Source: Ceratothoa steindachneri
Taxonomy: Eukaryota > Arthropoda > Malacostraca > Isopoda > Cymothoidae
Reading direction: 5' to 3'
NCBI GenBank assembly: GCA_963969495.1
Contig: OZ018328.1
Coordinates: 126,930,045-126,994,044, forward strand
DNA: 64,000 nucleotides
Every line of letters starts with the position of its first letter. Position 1 is the stretch's first letter. Shown in pieces: positions 36,861-47,957 of the stretch. Both the position numbers and the translations under genes were made by a program. The notes beneath the pieces were generated by a model, which was not told the origin of the DNA, made no database searches, and saw only the letters and a list, made by a program, of their open reading frames with translations.

Positions 36861-37125
36861 GACGTGTTTAAGATACTTTATAACTGTTATTTGTTTTAAC
36901 TTATTTGTTCTTGATAATCTTCTGTCATAAAATAAATATATACTCTGTTGATTTAATTATATGAACAGATAAATAAAAAAAAGTGTCTTTTCTTGAAAAA
37001 TATGAAAATTTCAAAATATCATAGTCGTGATCACAGAGCCAAACTTCTGATTAAATGATAGTGTTTTTTATAATAATGGGATATATAAAAACAGGAAATG
37101 ACACTTAGAACCGGGAGAAAAAAAA

Positions 37126-38213
37126 TGTGTTACACTAGGTAATCAATATGGCCGCTCTTGGTTGAGAGCACGCACTACAGGCGACACCTAAAGGCCGCGC
37201 ACACGTTGAGGACAAGCTCCTTACTCCTGCTGGGTTGACGAATGGTTGACGCACATAAGGTTTAAGGAGAACATCAGCTCGTCAACCTTCCAGTGGCAAC
37301 CTTGCAGGCCTTGTCATCGACATCAACCCACACATTTTGGAGGATGGGATTGAGGTCGGCGACTGTGCCGGCCAAAGTTTTTTCGACCAGAAGTTCACGT
37401 TTGATCTCAACCACTAGTCTTATCCATGTGGGCCGGAGTACCATCCTGTTGAAGGACTTAGTTCGCTTTCTTCTGAATCTTGCTCAGAAATGGGCAGGAC
37501 TTTTTTTGACAAGCTATCCCTATAATCGGTCGCGAACCTCACCGGCGGCATCTTCTCACTTATTGATTCGATGACATGTTGCATCATCACGGAGGCCAGG
37601 TAATTGATCGGGGGGCACGTAATGAACTTTGGAGATATCCTAAGGGAAGCTAAGGAAATAAGGGTTCTGCTTTTTGATGACTAGATCGCCTTCGAAGGAT
37701 TTTATTAAATAAAATGAGAATTCGATTGCCATGACACTTCAAGTCGTTAAAAAGACGACGCCAGCCATCCCGATATTCTTTTCACATAAGTCCCTTCAGC
37801 AGAAGCCTTTTTCCGCACGGCAAGATATTGAGCCTCTTTTCTTTGACTACCTTGAACATTGGGAAGACCGAGATGTTCTTCTTCGTTAGTGCAATGATTA
37901 TGAGCTTTGAATTCCATTTCTAAGGCCTTTGCCACATTCAAACGTTTGACAACTTGGAGTCTCCCTGAATGAGTTCGATCTTTGAGGTGTTTTCCATTTT
38001 TTAGCCTCTCTACGACAATAAGGACGGAATTGTCATGGCCCGCTCGCAGGAGAGCAGATCTTGATTCTTTTAACTTCCATCTCGACACACAAAGAAAAAG
38101 ACGTTTTAATGACTCATGCTGGAAAGGTAGAACTTTAAGTTTGTTTGACGTAACTTTTTTTAGCACACACGTAAACCTCTAGAAAGATAAAAAAAAAAAT
38201 CAAGTGTAACAGA
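37126..38213 (-). mobile_element. Tc1/mariner-superfamily element, copy B, degenerate
   Basis: The ends carry the inverted word tgttacact (37129 onward) and agtgtaaca (38203-38211), which also marks the related copy at 19.9-20.9 kb. The interior is a transposase pseudogene on the minus strand. The ends are approximate because I can align only about 10 bp confidently. Confidence 0.6.
37180..38166 (-). pseudogene. Tc1/mariner-superfamily transposase pseudogene B
   Basis: From 38166 the minus strand reads a leader with NKLKVLPFQHESLKRLFLCV, then the DNA-binding region LRAGHDNSVLIVVERLKNGKHLKDRTHSGR (cut here by family divergence), and AEGTYVKRISGWL. That frame ends at 37747. Other frames continue with RLFNDLK near 37750-37730, MVLRPTW near 37440, a VWVDVDDKACKV segment near 37330, and the C-terminal VCAAFRCRLQCV near 37190. 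It shares the HESLKRLF/HEGSLKRLL leader and LRAGH segment with copy A at 20.7 kb, so both belong to one family. Multiple stops; inactive. Confidence 0.65.
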
Positions 38214-39540
38214 ACTTTTGCAAACCTGTTCCTCGGCTATCACTGACTCTAAAATGCCTTTGAGCAATCAAGGCTTCTAACTCGCTCTCATTGAAATAGC
38301 CACGCTAAAAACGGGAGAAAAGGAAGGCGTAGTTCATTAACCTTAAGTAATTGGGAACAGCAGGGAAAGAGAAATTATAAAAGGTTTTGCCCTTTTCATT
38401 TATTCTATTTATAAAATTGTGTGAGGCCTTTGAGCAATTAGAGAGGAAAGGGAAGTGATTCATAGGAACCAGTTAGGGACTTATTCCTTCGAGTCAAAAG
38501 CGAAATAGCAACGAGGAAGTATGACGCAGAAAGTTTGTAAGATGAGATTTGTAAAGAAAGGGTTGAAGAGACAGAGTAAAAATTTATGGAAGATCCCTTT
38601 TCAAGCCTTGTGGTAAGAAGGGTGAATAATTCTGCAGATATTAGCCACAACAAATTTGCCCAGGTTATCCCTAACTTCTTGCAGGTGCCAAAAATTTATA
38701 GAGAAAAAAAGAAAGATCGGGAGGGGGGGGGGGGAAGTAGAAGAATAAGAAGTCCGGAAAAATACACACACGTTGAATCACACAAGACAAGCGGATAGGG
38801 TAACTTTCCTCTTTCCAGACCCGAACAGGGAGGATGGGGCGAAGGCTAGTCAGCGACTAGCCTACGAAGTTATCCGCCGTCCAAGTAAATAGATGGGAAG
38901 AGGCTTGTGAAGGAAATGTGTTGTTTAGGAGAGACATCATAATTTTTGATCGTAGGCGGAATCCGAAAATAAAATTCGCATAAAGATCAGAAGGAGAAGG
39001 GCGGGCAAGCCCGAGGGCACCAGGAACCGTTCCTCTTTGCAGGAGAATTCGCAGTGTTGTATTATGTTTTGAGCCCCCCCAAAAAGTAAAGTTTCTTCTC
39101 TTTTAGCGGGGGCGGGGGCTTCCCAAGCTACGCAAAATGGTGTGGATATAAATACCTCCTCTTCTCCAAGGAAGACGACTGGATATGGTGTGTGTGTGTG
39201 AAGACGGGGTGGAAGAGCCAGATGTTTTGATCGACTATGTGCCAGATGCCGTGTGTAGGAGACTTTTGCTCCTAAGGCAAAGCCCAGTTTGTTGGCCAAA
39301 AGCCGCAATCCTCTCCGTGCATTGGAAGTGCTCGAGTTGGGATTAAAGCGCGTACCTAAGCGTCGTAGCCACTTAGCTCACGAAAGCTCCAGAATTTAGG
39401 GAATAGTTTTTTCACATGACAAGATGCGTTAGAATGTCGTGGCCTACTTGTATCAACATATTGAAGTTTATATTTTTGTTTACGAATGTTTAAGTGTAAA
39501 AGGATGATGTCATATGAGGAAAATGAATTCAATATACGAG

Positions 39541-39541
<1 letters not shown>
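38214..39541. other. Purine-rich, moderately GC-rich stretch of unknown origin
   Basis: It contains a poly-G run (38727-38738) and a 123-codon minus-strand frame (38937-39308, with LPSGLPALLLLIFMRILF) that I do not recognise. No supporting motif, repeat or flank is visible, so I do not call it a gene. Confidence 0.4.

Positions 39542-39571
<30 letters not shown>
39542..39571. repeat. (TA)n microsatellite
   Basis: About 28 bp of TA repeats. Confidence 0.9.
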
Positions 39572-39619
39572 GAATTTAATTATTTTAAGACTTGATAGGT
39601 CCACAATTTTTCTTTATTT

Positions 39620-40110
39620 AGATACATAATTCTCCGTGACAATGATCTGTTCATATTTTCCACACTCAGCTTGTAATCTTTCATAGAGTTCCGTTTTATT
39701 TCTATTTGCGGTACTTCTCATTGCTTACCCAACCGCTATCTTACAAGTGTTCTATTCGATTTAAAACTGGGCCTTGTGGTGGTCACTCCATAGGAGTGAT
39801 CTCTATTTCTCCAAACAAATTCTTGATGTGATAGGGTTTATAGCGTGGGGCATTGTTCTACTGGAATACAATTTCTTTTCTTAGTGTTCCGCGATGCAAT
39901 TTCATAATAGATAGCTTTAAAACTTGTGACGATATGGTGTCATAAGTTGTGGAATTCATTTTTCCCTTGCATAAAATCATTTCCCATGGCTCTTATTTCG
40001 AAGACATGCAGCCGCATCCCATGATACAACCACATCTGAGCTTAACAGTTGGCGCTACATAAGCAGCCTGAAATACTCCTCTAACTCTTTGGCTCACAAA
40101 GGTACTCCAG
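39620..40110 (-). pseudogene. Tc1-type transposase relic
   Basis: On the minus strand, VVVSWDAAACLRNKSHGK (corresponding to a VMVWGCMS.. box) lies near 40040-39980. VFQ, a stop, then NNAPRYKPYHIKNLFGEIEI and TPMEXPPQGP occupy 39880-39770, matching the Tc1 boxes FQQDNDPKHT..V and WP.QSPDLNPIE that hold the second and third catalytic residues. The DN dyad reads NN, so the second Asp is lost. SXGWVSNEKYRK-like sequence continues to about 39690. Stops interrupt it and no terminal repeats were identified. Confidence 0.65.
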
Positions 40111-41454
40111 AAGTGCTGAAATATGTAAAAGTGTCACAAAAAAATGTAATTCTTTTAAAATAACTTTCTGTCAAGATATAATTAAATGGCAAATTATAGG
40201 TAGGTTACAGAAGATTTTACGAATTTGTGGAAGCCATACCTCAAATGAAAAAGGGGCATAGAACTTCCCGGTCTATTGCCCTGTTACCTGTATATTTTAG
40301 TTATAATAACATTAAAGTTTAATTAAGATATGTTTTGAGCTATATTTTTTTTAAATTTGATAAATGAATTATTGATTAATAAAATAATTAGCTCACATGA
40401 ATTGATATTTCATCTTGAATGGTTAAGGTTGCAGGGCTGAAAAGATCGTAGCGATGGCAACAACACCTTTCAACTTTGACAGCGTGTCATACTCGTGCAA
40501 TTGTTTTTTTTATTTTTTACCATTGCGTCGATAATTGGGAGCTTTTATTAAAAGCAGGAGTATACTGTGCGTGTTATAGATATTATGTGCATTAGTAAAG
40601 TTTAAATATAATTTTGAAGAAGCATTAGGCATAGAGTTAATTTAATTAACGTTAGATTAAATCATTAAAATTCAATTTAAGGTAAATTACAGTGTAATAA
40701 GACCAAGAATCATGATCCTTCAGAAGTAGGAGATGTCAATGATTAAGTTTTAATGCATATTTTTTAAGTTAAACTTAAATATAACATTATGATACTAATT
40801 TTAATGTAACTAAACCTAGAACTTAGTAGTAATAATGGTAATAGTTCAGTTTAGGGGCGCACGATAGGGGGCACTATTTCTGGGTTACAATTTTGGGCTA
40901 CAATCTAGGCCTTATGACGTCAGACGGTAGCTTCGAATGTGGCCAATTAGGGCGTTGTATTTGTTTCTTTTAACTTTTATTCTACTCAATTATATTATTT
41001 AGTCATGGATTGATTTTTTATGTTTACTAATGTATTAAATTTTAGTTTTTTTTACCTATTTTTGTGAAACTAAACCATTATTTTCACACACTGGCAACCC
41101 TTAATTCAAAATTAATTCAAACATTAGCAAAGCCTGAAGGCAAGCAGTTAAAAGAGCGTGATTCTTGCTAACTTGGTTTGTTCGACTTCAATAAGACTTT
41201 TGCCACAGGAGTGGAAAAGAAGCGCGGCTCGATTATGGAAGTGAAAGGTGGAGTTGGTTTAAATTTGTCGTGAATTGATTAGTTATTAGGTAATTTAAGA
41301 CAACGATAGGGCCGCCGACATTTAGCAATCGCCTTGGGCATTTAAATCTGCTGTTAACCTTTCGAATTAGGAATAGTACGATTTCTTTTTAAGTCGCAGG
41401 GGGTGGGGAGCACCCCATTTCGAAAGTAATTGAATTTCTAAAAGATTTTGTGGC
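40111..41454. other. AT-rich region, nothing recognised
   Basis: No coding or RNA signal. The phrase cttatgacgtcagacg at 40911-40926 recurs in near-inverted form at about 41612-41632, outside the palindrome at 41455-41565. Confidence 0.4.
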
Positions 41455-41565
41455 AATAGCCTAAACCAGGCGGCGCTATCGTCTTGGTTATTTTGATAAA
41501 CGTGCGCTCTGCTTTGCACGTTTATCGAAATAATAAAGACAATGCGCCGCCTACTTTAGGCTATT
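41455..41565. repeat. 51-bp-arm palindrome with 10-bp loop
   Basis: The arm 41455-41505 (aatagcctaaaccaggcggc...gataaacgtgc) pairs with 41516-41565 (gcacgtttatcg...gcgccgcctactttaggctatt) with a few mismatches; the loop is gctctgcttt. It is GC-richer than the surroundings. Similar outer words (tgacgtcagacg) at 40915 and 41614 suggest it may be the centre of a larger, roughly 0.75-kb foldback element. Confidence 0.85.
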
Positions 41566-43739
41566 TTCACCCCAAATTAACATTTTTAGCTATTATCGAA
41601 ATGAGGGGCTTCATCTTATGACGTCTGACGTCATAATAAGCTTTCTAATATCAAATTCATATTTTTAAAGAAGGTGTTAGCGATTATCCACTTTAATTTA
41701 CCATAATGGGAAAGAAATACATAACCTTTGGGATAACTAACATAAAATAAATGGTATACATATTCTTATAATTAATACCGTAGAAAACGCATTCAAATAA
41801 ACTGTAATTCTATTAATTATGATTGAAGGTTAATTATAGTTGACAAATATAAGTTCTCATTAATTAATTTGTTGACTAATTTTGTGTCTCTATTTTTGTT
41901 ATAGAACTCATGGATTCTGATTGGTTCCTAATTTAAATTTCTGGGCTAACTTGCCAAGATATATACATATATCTTAATGATTAACTATTTAATCAAATAA
42001 AGAGATAACTCGTGGTAAATGTGAGAAAGATCAAAGCATTAGTACCAATATAGACTTCACAGAGAGATCCAAGTATTTAGATTATCCAGTAAAAACATTG
42101 AGGAAAAATTCCAGATTTATCTGAAGGAAATCGTGCATAGGATTATAGCGATAAGAACCTTAAACAGATTTACCCTTGATTAATTATTGATTCTAAGCTT
42201 TTGCCATTTATTAAAGGATGCCTTTTACAGAACAGCCTCGTTCTTGAATACTAAGGTATCTGTAGATTCGTATCCTCCATTTGCGATGTAAAATGATTCT
42301 TTAACATGTAAGGTTTATAGATAATTTCCTAGAGTATCTGCCTCATTCCTTATTCATTCATTGAGGTAGACGAGACAAAGATATATTTTTCAGCTTTTTT
42401 CTCGGTGTTATCAAAGTGTTACTTTGGCTCGCTTAAAAACTTTCTTTGTGACATCATTTAAGTAAGTTTAGGTCATTTATATATGTTATCCTAACACATT
42501 TTTTTATTTAGGATTACGCCGTTGGAATTATTGAGTCATCTATTTTTTGCAAACTACATTTTCACTTTTCATTCTTGAGAAGATATTTCTTACGATATTA
42601 TTTATAATTTCCCACGATGAGCTTAATCAAAAGGATTATTGAACAATAGAATCATGATAATGATCAGTGTTGTTTCTTTGTCGTGTGGTTTCATTGGACT
42701 CTGCTTCATGGAATTACACTTTATCACTATGGAACTTCAAGGAACAAATTGTAGAAATTACTTTTATTATATGCAGATATTATGATACGCGAAATATTAA
42801 TTGAGCTGCTGGCATAAATTAGTAAATAAATTATTACTTCTAGCAGCACGAGAAAATTAGAATAATTTTTATTCTACTTTAATTTAATATAGAGCTGCAT
42901 ATTAGCTAGTGGTCTAAATACTAATTCATTTACTGAATGAGTTATGAAGGAAGACAGCTAAATGGATTGTCAAAATGGACGACCTTAATTTTCATTACAA
43001 AAGAGCTTTGATTGGGAGAGGATGAGGTTCTTTCTTTTTGTCTATTCCCCAATATGTCTGCCATTCTGACTTGAAAAACATCCTGAAATTACTCAATTTT
43101 TGTGTCTTTTGTGCATTAGTTTTCCTACAAATATTATGTTATATACAATTACACCGAAATATATCCACGGAGATCGCCGTATGAGCATCAATGTCAAAAT
43201 ATCAATGATGGAAAAATAAAAAGAATGAGGAGAAAATTATATTAAATATACATAGAGGGCACATGAAGAGATAAGAGCTTTCTCATCTACACAAATTTAT
43301 TAATTGATTATAAGTGATGAGAGAAATTAAGGAATTTATTTATTGAAATTATGTCTTCATAAATTTTAAGTAGCTTTCAACCACTAAAATCTATTAATAC
43401 AGTCGTGCCATTGACTATTATAATTTTAATTTTTGTTTTAGTTCTATTTCACAGCTTGGTCAAAAAATATGATAAAATAATACCGGTGGGAATCATTTGT
43501 CATTATACAGCTAAGTTTAAATGAAACTAGTCGTACAAAATAATAAATAATATTATAGTTGCATGCATATGTATGCCTTCCTCAATATTTTTGACACATA
43601 AATTATTGCCTTATGAAGGAAAAATCCCTGGAAGCTTCGTCGATCAGAACACCATTCATTGTTTATTTATATGAAATCTCATACATTAATTTCTTTGTAA
43701 GGCTGAGATGCTTTATACCTAATCTTTTCCTATTTCTTA
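41566..43739. other. AT-rich region, nothing recognised
   Basis: No coding, repeat or RNA signal stands out up to the piggyBac insertion site. Confidence 0.45.
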
Positions 43740-43759
43740 TTAACCCATTAACGGCTAAT

Positions 43760-43775
43760 GTCCCATTTTTGGGAC
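43760..43775. promoter_or_regulatory. Subterminal 16-bp palindrome (left, outer)
   Basis: gtcccatttttgggac, embedded in ggctaatgtccc...gggacacca. Its repetition near the right end (46980-46995) and at 44099-44114 suggests a transposase-binding or structural site. Function is inferred from position. Confidence 0.55.
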
Positions 43776-44098
43776 ACCACTTTTTAGGTTAGGAGAATCA
43801 TTAGGGTAATGATTAATTATTTATTTTTATTTTTCAGAATGTATTTCACAATCATATCAAAGTATCCAATAAAAATAATCGTATATGGTTGACAACATTT
43901 ATCACCAGATGGCGCCGAAGTCGCGCGAATTTTGTGAGAAGACACGCTAACGCATGAATGCCCTCAGTTCCTCATTATCTGCCTAGGATGAAGGTCGGTT
44001 GTGTTAATGGTGGGCATTGGTTATAAGAGAACACGAGAAAAGCATCAACTGATTTGTAAAATATAAAATGTAAGTATTGTGATGTTTATAATTTCGCG

Positions 44099-44114
44099 TC
44101 CCATTTTTCGGACA
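44099..44114. promoter_or_regulatory. Subterminal palindrome (left, inner, inverted copy)
   Basis: gtcccatttttcggac followed by attggcc. On the minus strand this is ggccaatgtccgaaaaatgggac, almost identical to plus-strand 46974-46995 near the right end, so the two form an internal inverted repeat. Confidence 0.55.
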
Positions 44115-44250
44115 TTGGCCAGATATTGAAAATTTGATCTAAATGATCTAGTCATTTGTTTGTTATCATTTATAATTAATTAACACACTAGGCCTTTTAT
44201 TAGTAATCTCCAACATTTATGATTTATATATATTATTATATATGTACATA

Positions 44251-44256
<6 letters not shown>

Positions 44257-44324
<68 letters not shown>
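44257..44324. repeat. (TA)n microsatellite inside the predicted intron
   Basis: About 68 bp of TA repeats within the piggyBac 5' region. Confidence 0.95.
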
Positions 44325-44326
<2 letters not shown>

Positions 44327-44395
44327 CACATTTCAAAATGAAAACTTGGTATATGATGTTATTATTTCTTTTTTAGAGGCCTACTCTTTACTATT

Positions 44396-46667
44396 ATGAC
44401 ACGAAGATCTATAGTGACGACTAATGAAGTTGGCAATGCGCTAATGAACTTGAGTGATGATAAAGCATTGAATGAAAACGTGGAGGTTGCAATTATTCTT
44501 CCAAGTCCAGATTAAATGACAGATGATGAAGCTATCAATGATGAAGACCTCCCTGAAGAAAGCATTCTTCAAGATGTTGCAGGTAGACTGGAGTTGATTG
44601 TTCACAACAATGATGGTGAAGAAATTGAATCAACTGGTGTTTCAGCAACCCAACCTCCTTCAGGTAAGCGTAGAAAAATTGGCACCAGTTCGATTCCAAA
44701 TGGAAAAAAATGTTCTCCAAAATATAAAGGTGTAATGAATCTGCCCTCTCAAAATAGTTATGAAAAAGTAGATAGACTGCAGGGTAAGAACATTTGTAAC
44801 ATTTTTGAAGAATTTCTGACTGATGAGTTATTGAAGTTTATTGTTGAGCATAGTATGACATATGCTAAGCAGAAAAATAATCCTAATTTTTCAGTCAACA
44901 TTGAAGAGATGAAAATATTTCTAGGAATTATTCTCTTTACTGGATATCATAAACTTCCTCAACAAAATATGTACTGGAAGCAATCGCCAGATGCAGTAGT
45001 GCCCTTTGTTTGCAATCCAATGTCGAGACAAAGGTTCACGGAAATAAAAAGGTTTCTTCACTTGAATGACAATGCCAACATTGATAAAAATGATAAAATG
45101 TATAAGCTGAGACCATATCTAGATGCTCTAAGAGAAAACTTTCAGAAATTTGGTATTTTTGATTCCCATTTGTCAATCGATGAAATGATGATAAGGTATT
45201 ATGGCATGCATACTGCTAAAATGTTTATGAGGGGTAAGCCAATCAAATTTGGCTACAAGTTTTGGTGTCTTTTTGGTTCCGAAGGATACCTATACAATTT
45301 TTCGCCATATCTTGGTAAGGGCAGTGAACCTAACAGTAGACCTCTAGGAATAAGGGTTATATGCTAAGCAGAAAAATAATCCTAATTTTTCAGTCAACAT
45401 TGAAGAGATGAAAATATTTCTAGGAATTATTCTCTTTACTGGATATCATAAACTTCCTCAACAAAATATGTACTGGAAGCAATCGCCAGATGCAGTAGTG
45501 CCCTTTGTTTGCAATCCAATGTCGAGACAAAGGTTCACGGAAATAAAAAGGTTCCTTCACTTGAATGACAATGCCAACATTGATAAAAATGATAAAATGT
45601 ATAAGCTGAGACCATATCTAGATGCTCTAAGAGAAAACCTTCAGAAATTTGGCATTTTTGAATCCCATTTGTCAATCGATGAAATGATGATAAGGTATTA
45701 TGGCATGCATACTGCTAAAATGTTTATGAGGGGTAAGCCAATCAAATTTGGCTACAAGTTTTGGTGTCTTTTTGGTTCCGAAGGATACCTATACAATTTT
45801 TCGCCATATCTTGGTAAGGGCAGTGAACCTAACAGTAGACCTCTAGGAATAAGGGTTATAAATAATCTAACAGCAGTAATTCCTGAAGCTGAAGCTGCAA
45901 ATCACGAAATCTTTTTCAATATTTCTTTGCAAGCATTGATACCTTGAAAGAACTGGGAGATAGGAGTTTGAAGGCAACCGGCACAATTCGTGAAAATCGT
46001 ACAAAAAATGTCCACTTATGCCATCTAAAGTAATGGAGAAACAACAGAAAGAGGGCTCATAGACTATAGATTTGATTCTAGCAATGAAATTTTAGTCTCA
46101 AAATGGCATTACAACACTCCAGTTGCAATTGCTACAAATTAAAGTCAGATTTTCCGAACTGGTACTGCTACACGCTATTCTCAGAAACTCAAATAGGAAA
46201 TAGGAGTGCAAATCCCCAAAGTTATTTCAGAATACAACATATCAATGGGAGGGGTGGACCTCCTAAACAAACAAGTGTCCTTATATAGGGTCAGAATACG
46301 TGGAAAGAAATGGTGGTTCCCACTGTTTACGCAACTGCTTGACATTGCTATTGTGAACTCTTGGAGGGTTTATAAACATGCAAATCGAGGTGAGACACTC
46401 TCCCTGCTAGATTCAGGAAGGAAAATTGTTTTGGCCTATGTTTCGAAGCCTTCTCCATCAAACCGTAAATGCCCTGGCCCACAAAGAAGTAGGTTTTTGG
46501 GAGGAATGTTAAATGAAGATATCAGGTTTGATCAAGGAAATCACCTTGTGATGCCAATTCAGACACAACGTCGCTGTGCATTGTGTGGGAAGAAAACAAA
46601 GAGAATTTGCAGTCGTTGTGATGTTCCACTCTATGATCTGTGCTTTGCAACTTTCCACACTAAATAA
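44396..46667 (+). pseudogene. piggyBac transposase, broken by duplication and frameshifts
   Basis: The reading frame opens at ATG 44396 (MTRRSIVTTNE) and meets TAA at 44513-44515. It continues in the same frame from ATG 44516 with an acidic N-terminus, GKRRKIG, and the piggyBac fold (FTGYHKLPQQNMYWK, MSRQRFTEIKRFLHLND, HLSIDEMMIRYYG with the first catalytic Asp, GKPIKFGYKFWCL). A 499-bp tandem duplication then repeats this part and shifts frame. After a shift near 45910, the second catalytic region FASIDTLKEL is degraded and its FFDNF-type Asp is not readable. The last part, 46206-46667, has SMGGVDLLNKQ (third Asp) and the C-terminal cysteine-rich domain RRCALCGKKTKRICSRC ending LCFATFHTK at TAA. 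Inactive. Confidence 0.9.
44860..45857 (+). repeat. 499-bp tandem duplication inside the transposase gene
   Basis: The unit 44860-45358 is repeated as 45359-45857. The offset is exactly 499 bp at both edges (atatgctaagc and cctctaggaataagggttat). I find four single-base differences, all between 45056 and 45174 in the first copy. 499 is not a multiple of three, so the duplication itself breaks the frame. Confidence 0.95.
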
Positions 46668-46979
46668 TATTGATTAAATACAGCAATTCACCATGACCAT
46701 ACTTATCAAGAAGGGCCTTTATTATGCGTGAACGATATAATTCTGTTTCAAAACTAAATATTTTCCCTTTTTCAATTTATTTCACTAATTTTTCATTATT
46801 CCAGTTGGTTTATTATTTTCCATTGTTCATTATTACGTTTACATTATGAAAAGAATTGAAACATAATTTCATTTTGATATATAGTTTGTTTGAATTTTTA
46901 TTCTTCATAGAAAAATAGAAATGAACAAATCTGAAACTTTTGACCTTTTTTGCCCTAAAAACTATGTGTGACGGCCAAT

Positions 46980-46995
46980 GTCCCAAAAATGGGAC
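46980..46995. promoter_or_regulatory. Subterminal 16-bp palindrome (right)
   Basis: gtcccaaaaatgggac in the context ggccaatgtccc...gggacgcca, about 133 bp inside the right end. It has the same spacing of boxes and the same orientation as the left outer site. Confidence 0.55.
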
Positions 46996-47132
46996 GCCAT
47001 CTTTTAGGCCCAAGATAAGTAAAAATTAATTATTCAATGGTTATAACCTTATTCTAAGGTCTTCTGGAGAAAAAATCTGCCGAGATAAAATGAAAATTCA
47101 TTACAGAATAATTATGGCCTTTAATGGGTTAA

Positions 47133-47906
47133 GAGAGCGTATTCTAAGCTATTCTGTAAATTCCCCCTGCATGATGCATTGTTTTCAGTCAAGTAAATGT
47201 TCTTAGATCATAGTATGTTTTTAGTTTAATGCGCGTGAACACATAGGATCATAGTATAAAACGTTCTTATATAGAATAATAAATATTCCACTGCGGACCA
47301 AAAGTACATAGATTTCAAAAGCCGTCTCGTTGAGAGATCAATACTCTGGTATTGATCCATAGAGAAAGCTAGGAAGGGCAAAAAATTATTACTTGATTGC
47401 TTCTGCATTTGCTGTTCTTCGTCGTTTTAGAATACAATGCTTGTGATAAAAGGTTAACTTAATCATATATTATATTTTTTTTCTATTTCATTAAAAAAGA
47501 AGTATTCTTCTTCTAAAATTAGTTGGGTAATTCAAGAATTAAAATATTCAGGGGGTCTTGGAATTTCATTGCACACTGACTACGTGCCCACATAAAGGTA
47601 TGTCAATTAATCTCAAATCATATTTAGCTTCTGGAACTATACTAACCATAATATGTAGTGTCCTGTTTCGCTTACTAGCACTTACCATCCATCCCCTACC
47701 TCCTTTATTTCTTACAATAAATTTGCAAAAGGAAAATAAAATGGAGCTTGTGAGACTGCCTAGTACACTGACTCACATGGTCGCATAAGGAAAGCTAACT
47801 TTATCGCATAAAGATGACAGTTCTCATTCTATATTCTCCTGGTATATATATATATATATACTAGTCATTATATGCCAGTATTGAAGTGTGGGTGCGTGCA
47901 TGAAGA

Positions 47907-47956
<50 letters not shown>
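47133..47956. other. AT-rich spacer with two (TA)n runs
   Basis: TA runs lie at about 47841-47861 and 47909-47954. Otherwise nothing is recognised. Confidence 0.6.

Positions 47957-47957
<1 letters not shown>

Larger units (their letters stand above)
44070..44376 (+). other. Predicted 5' intron of the piggyBac gene
   Basis: A good donor (aaaatGTAAGTattg, GT at 44070-44071) and acceptor (pyrimidine tract tttcttttttAG, AG at 44375-44376) flank a region that includes the (TA)n run. The presumed transposase ATG follows at 44396, so this would be an intron in the 5' untranslated region. Prediction from consensus only. Confidence 0.4.
43744..47128 (+). mobile_element. piggyBac element with TTAA target sites
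   Basis: A 3385-bp element bounded by TTAA at 43740-43743 and 47129-47132, the hallmark of piggyBac integration. The ends are inverted: cccattaacggc on the left and, reading in from the right, cccattaaaggc. It encodes a piggyBac transposase in between, interrupted by a duplication and frameshifts. The palindrome gtcccatttttgggac lies 16 bp inside the left end, with related sites at 44099-44114 and 46980-46995. Structurally complete but not coding-competent. Confidence 0.92.

Noticed and set aside
38937..39308. 123-codon minus-strand ORF with a hydrophobic segment
   Set aside because: No recognised motif, no conserved neighbour, and the region has biased composition. I could not support a gene.
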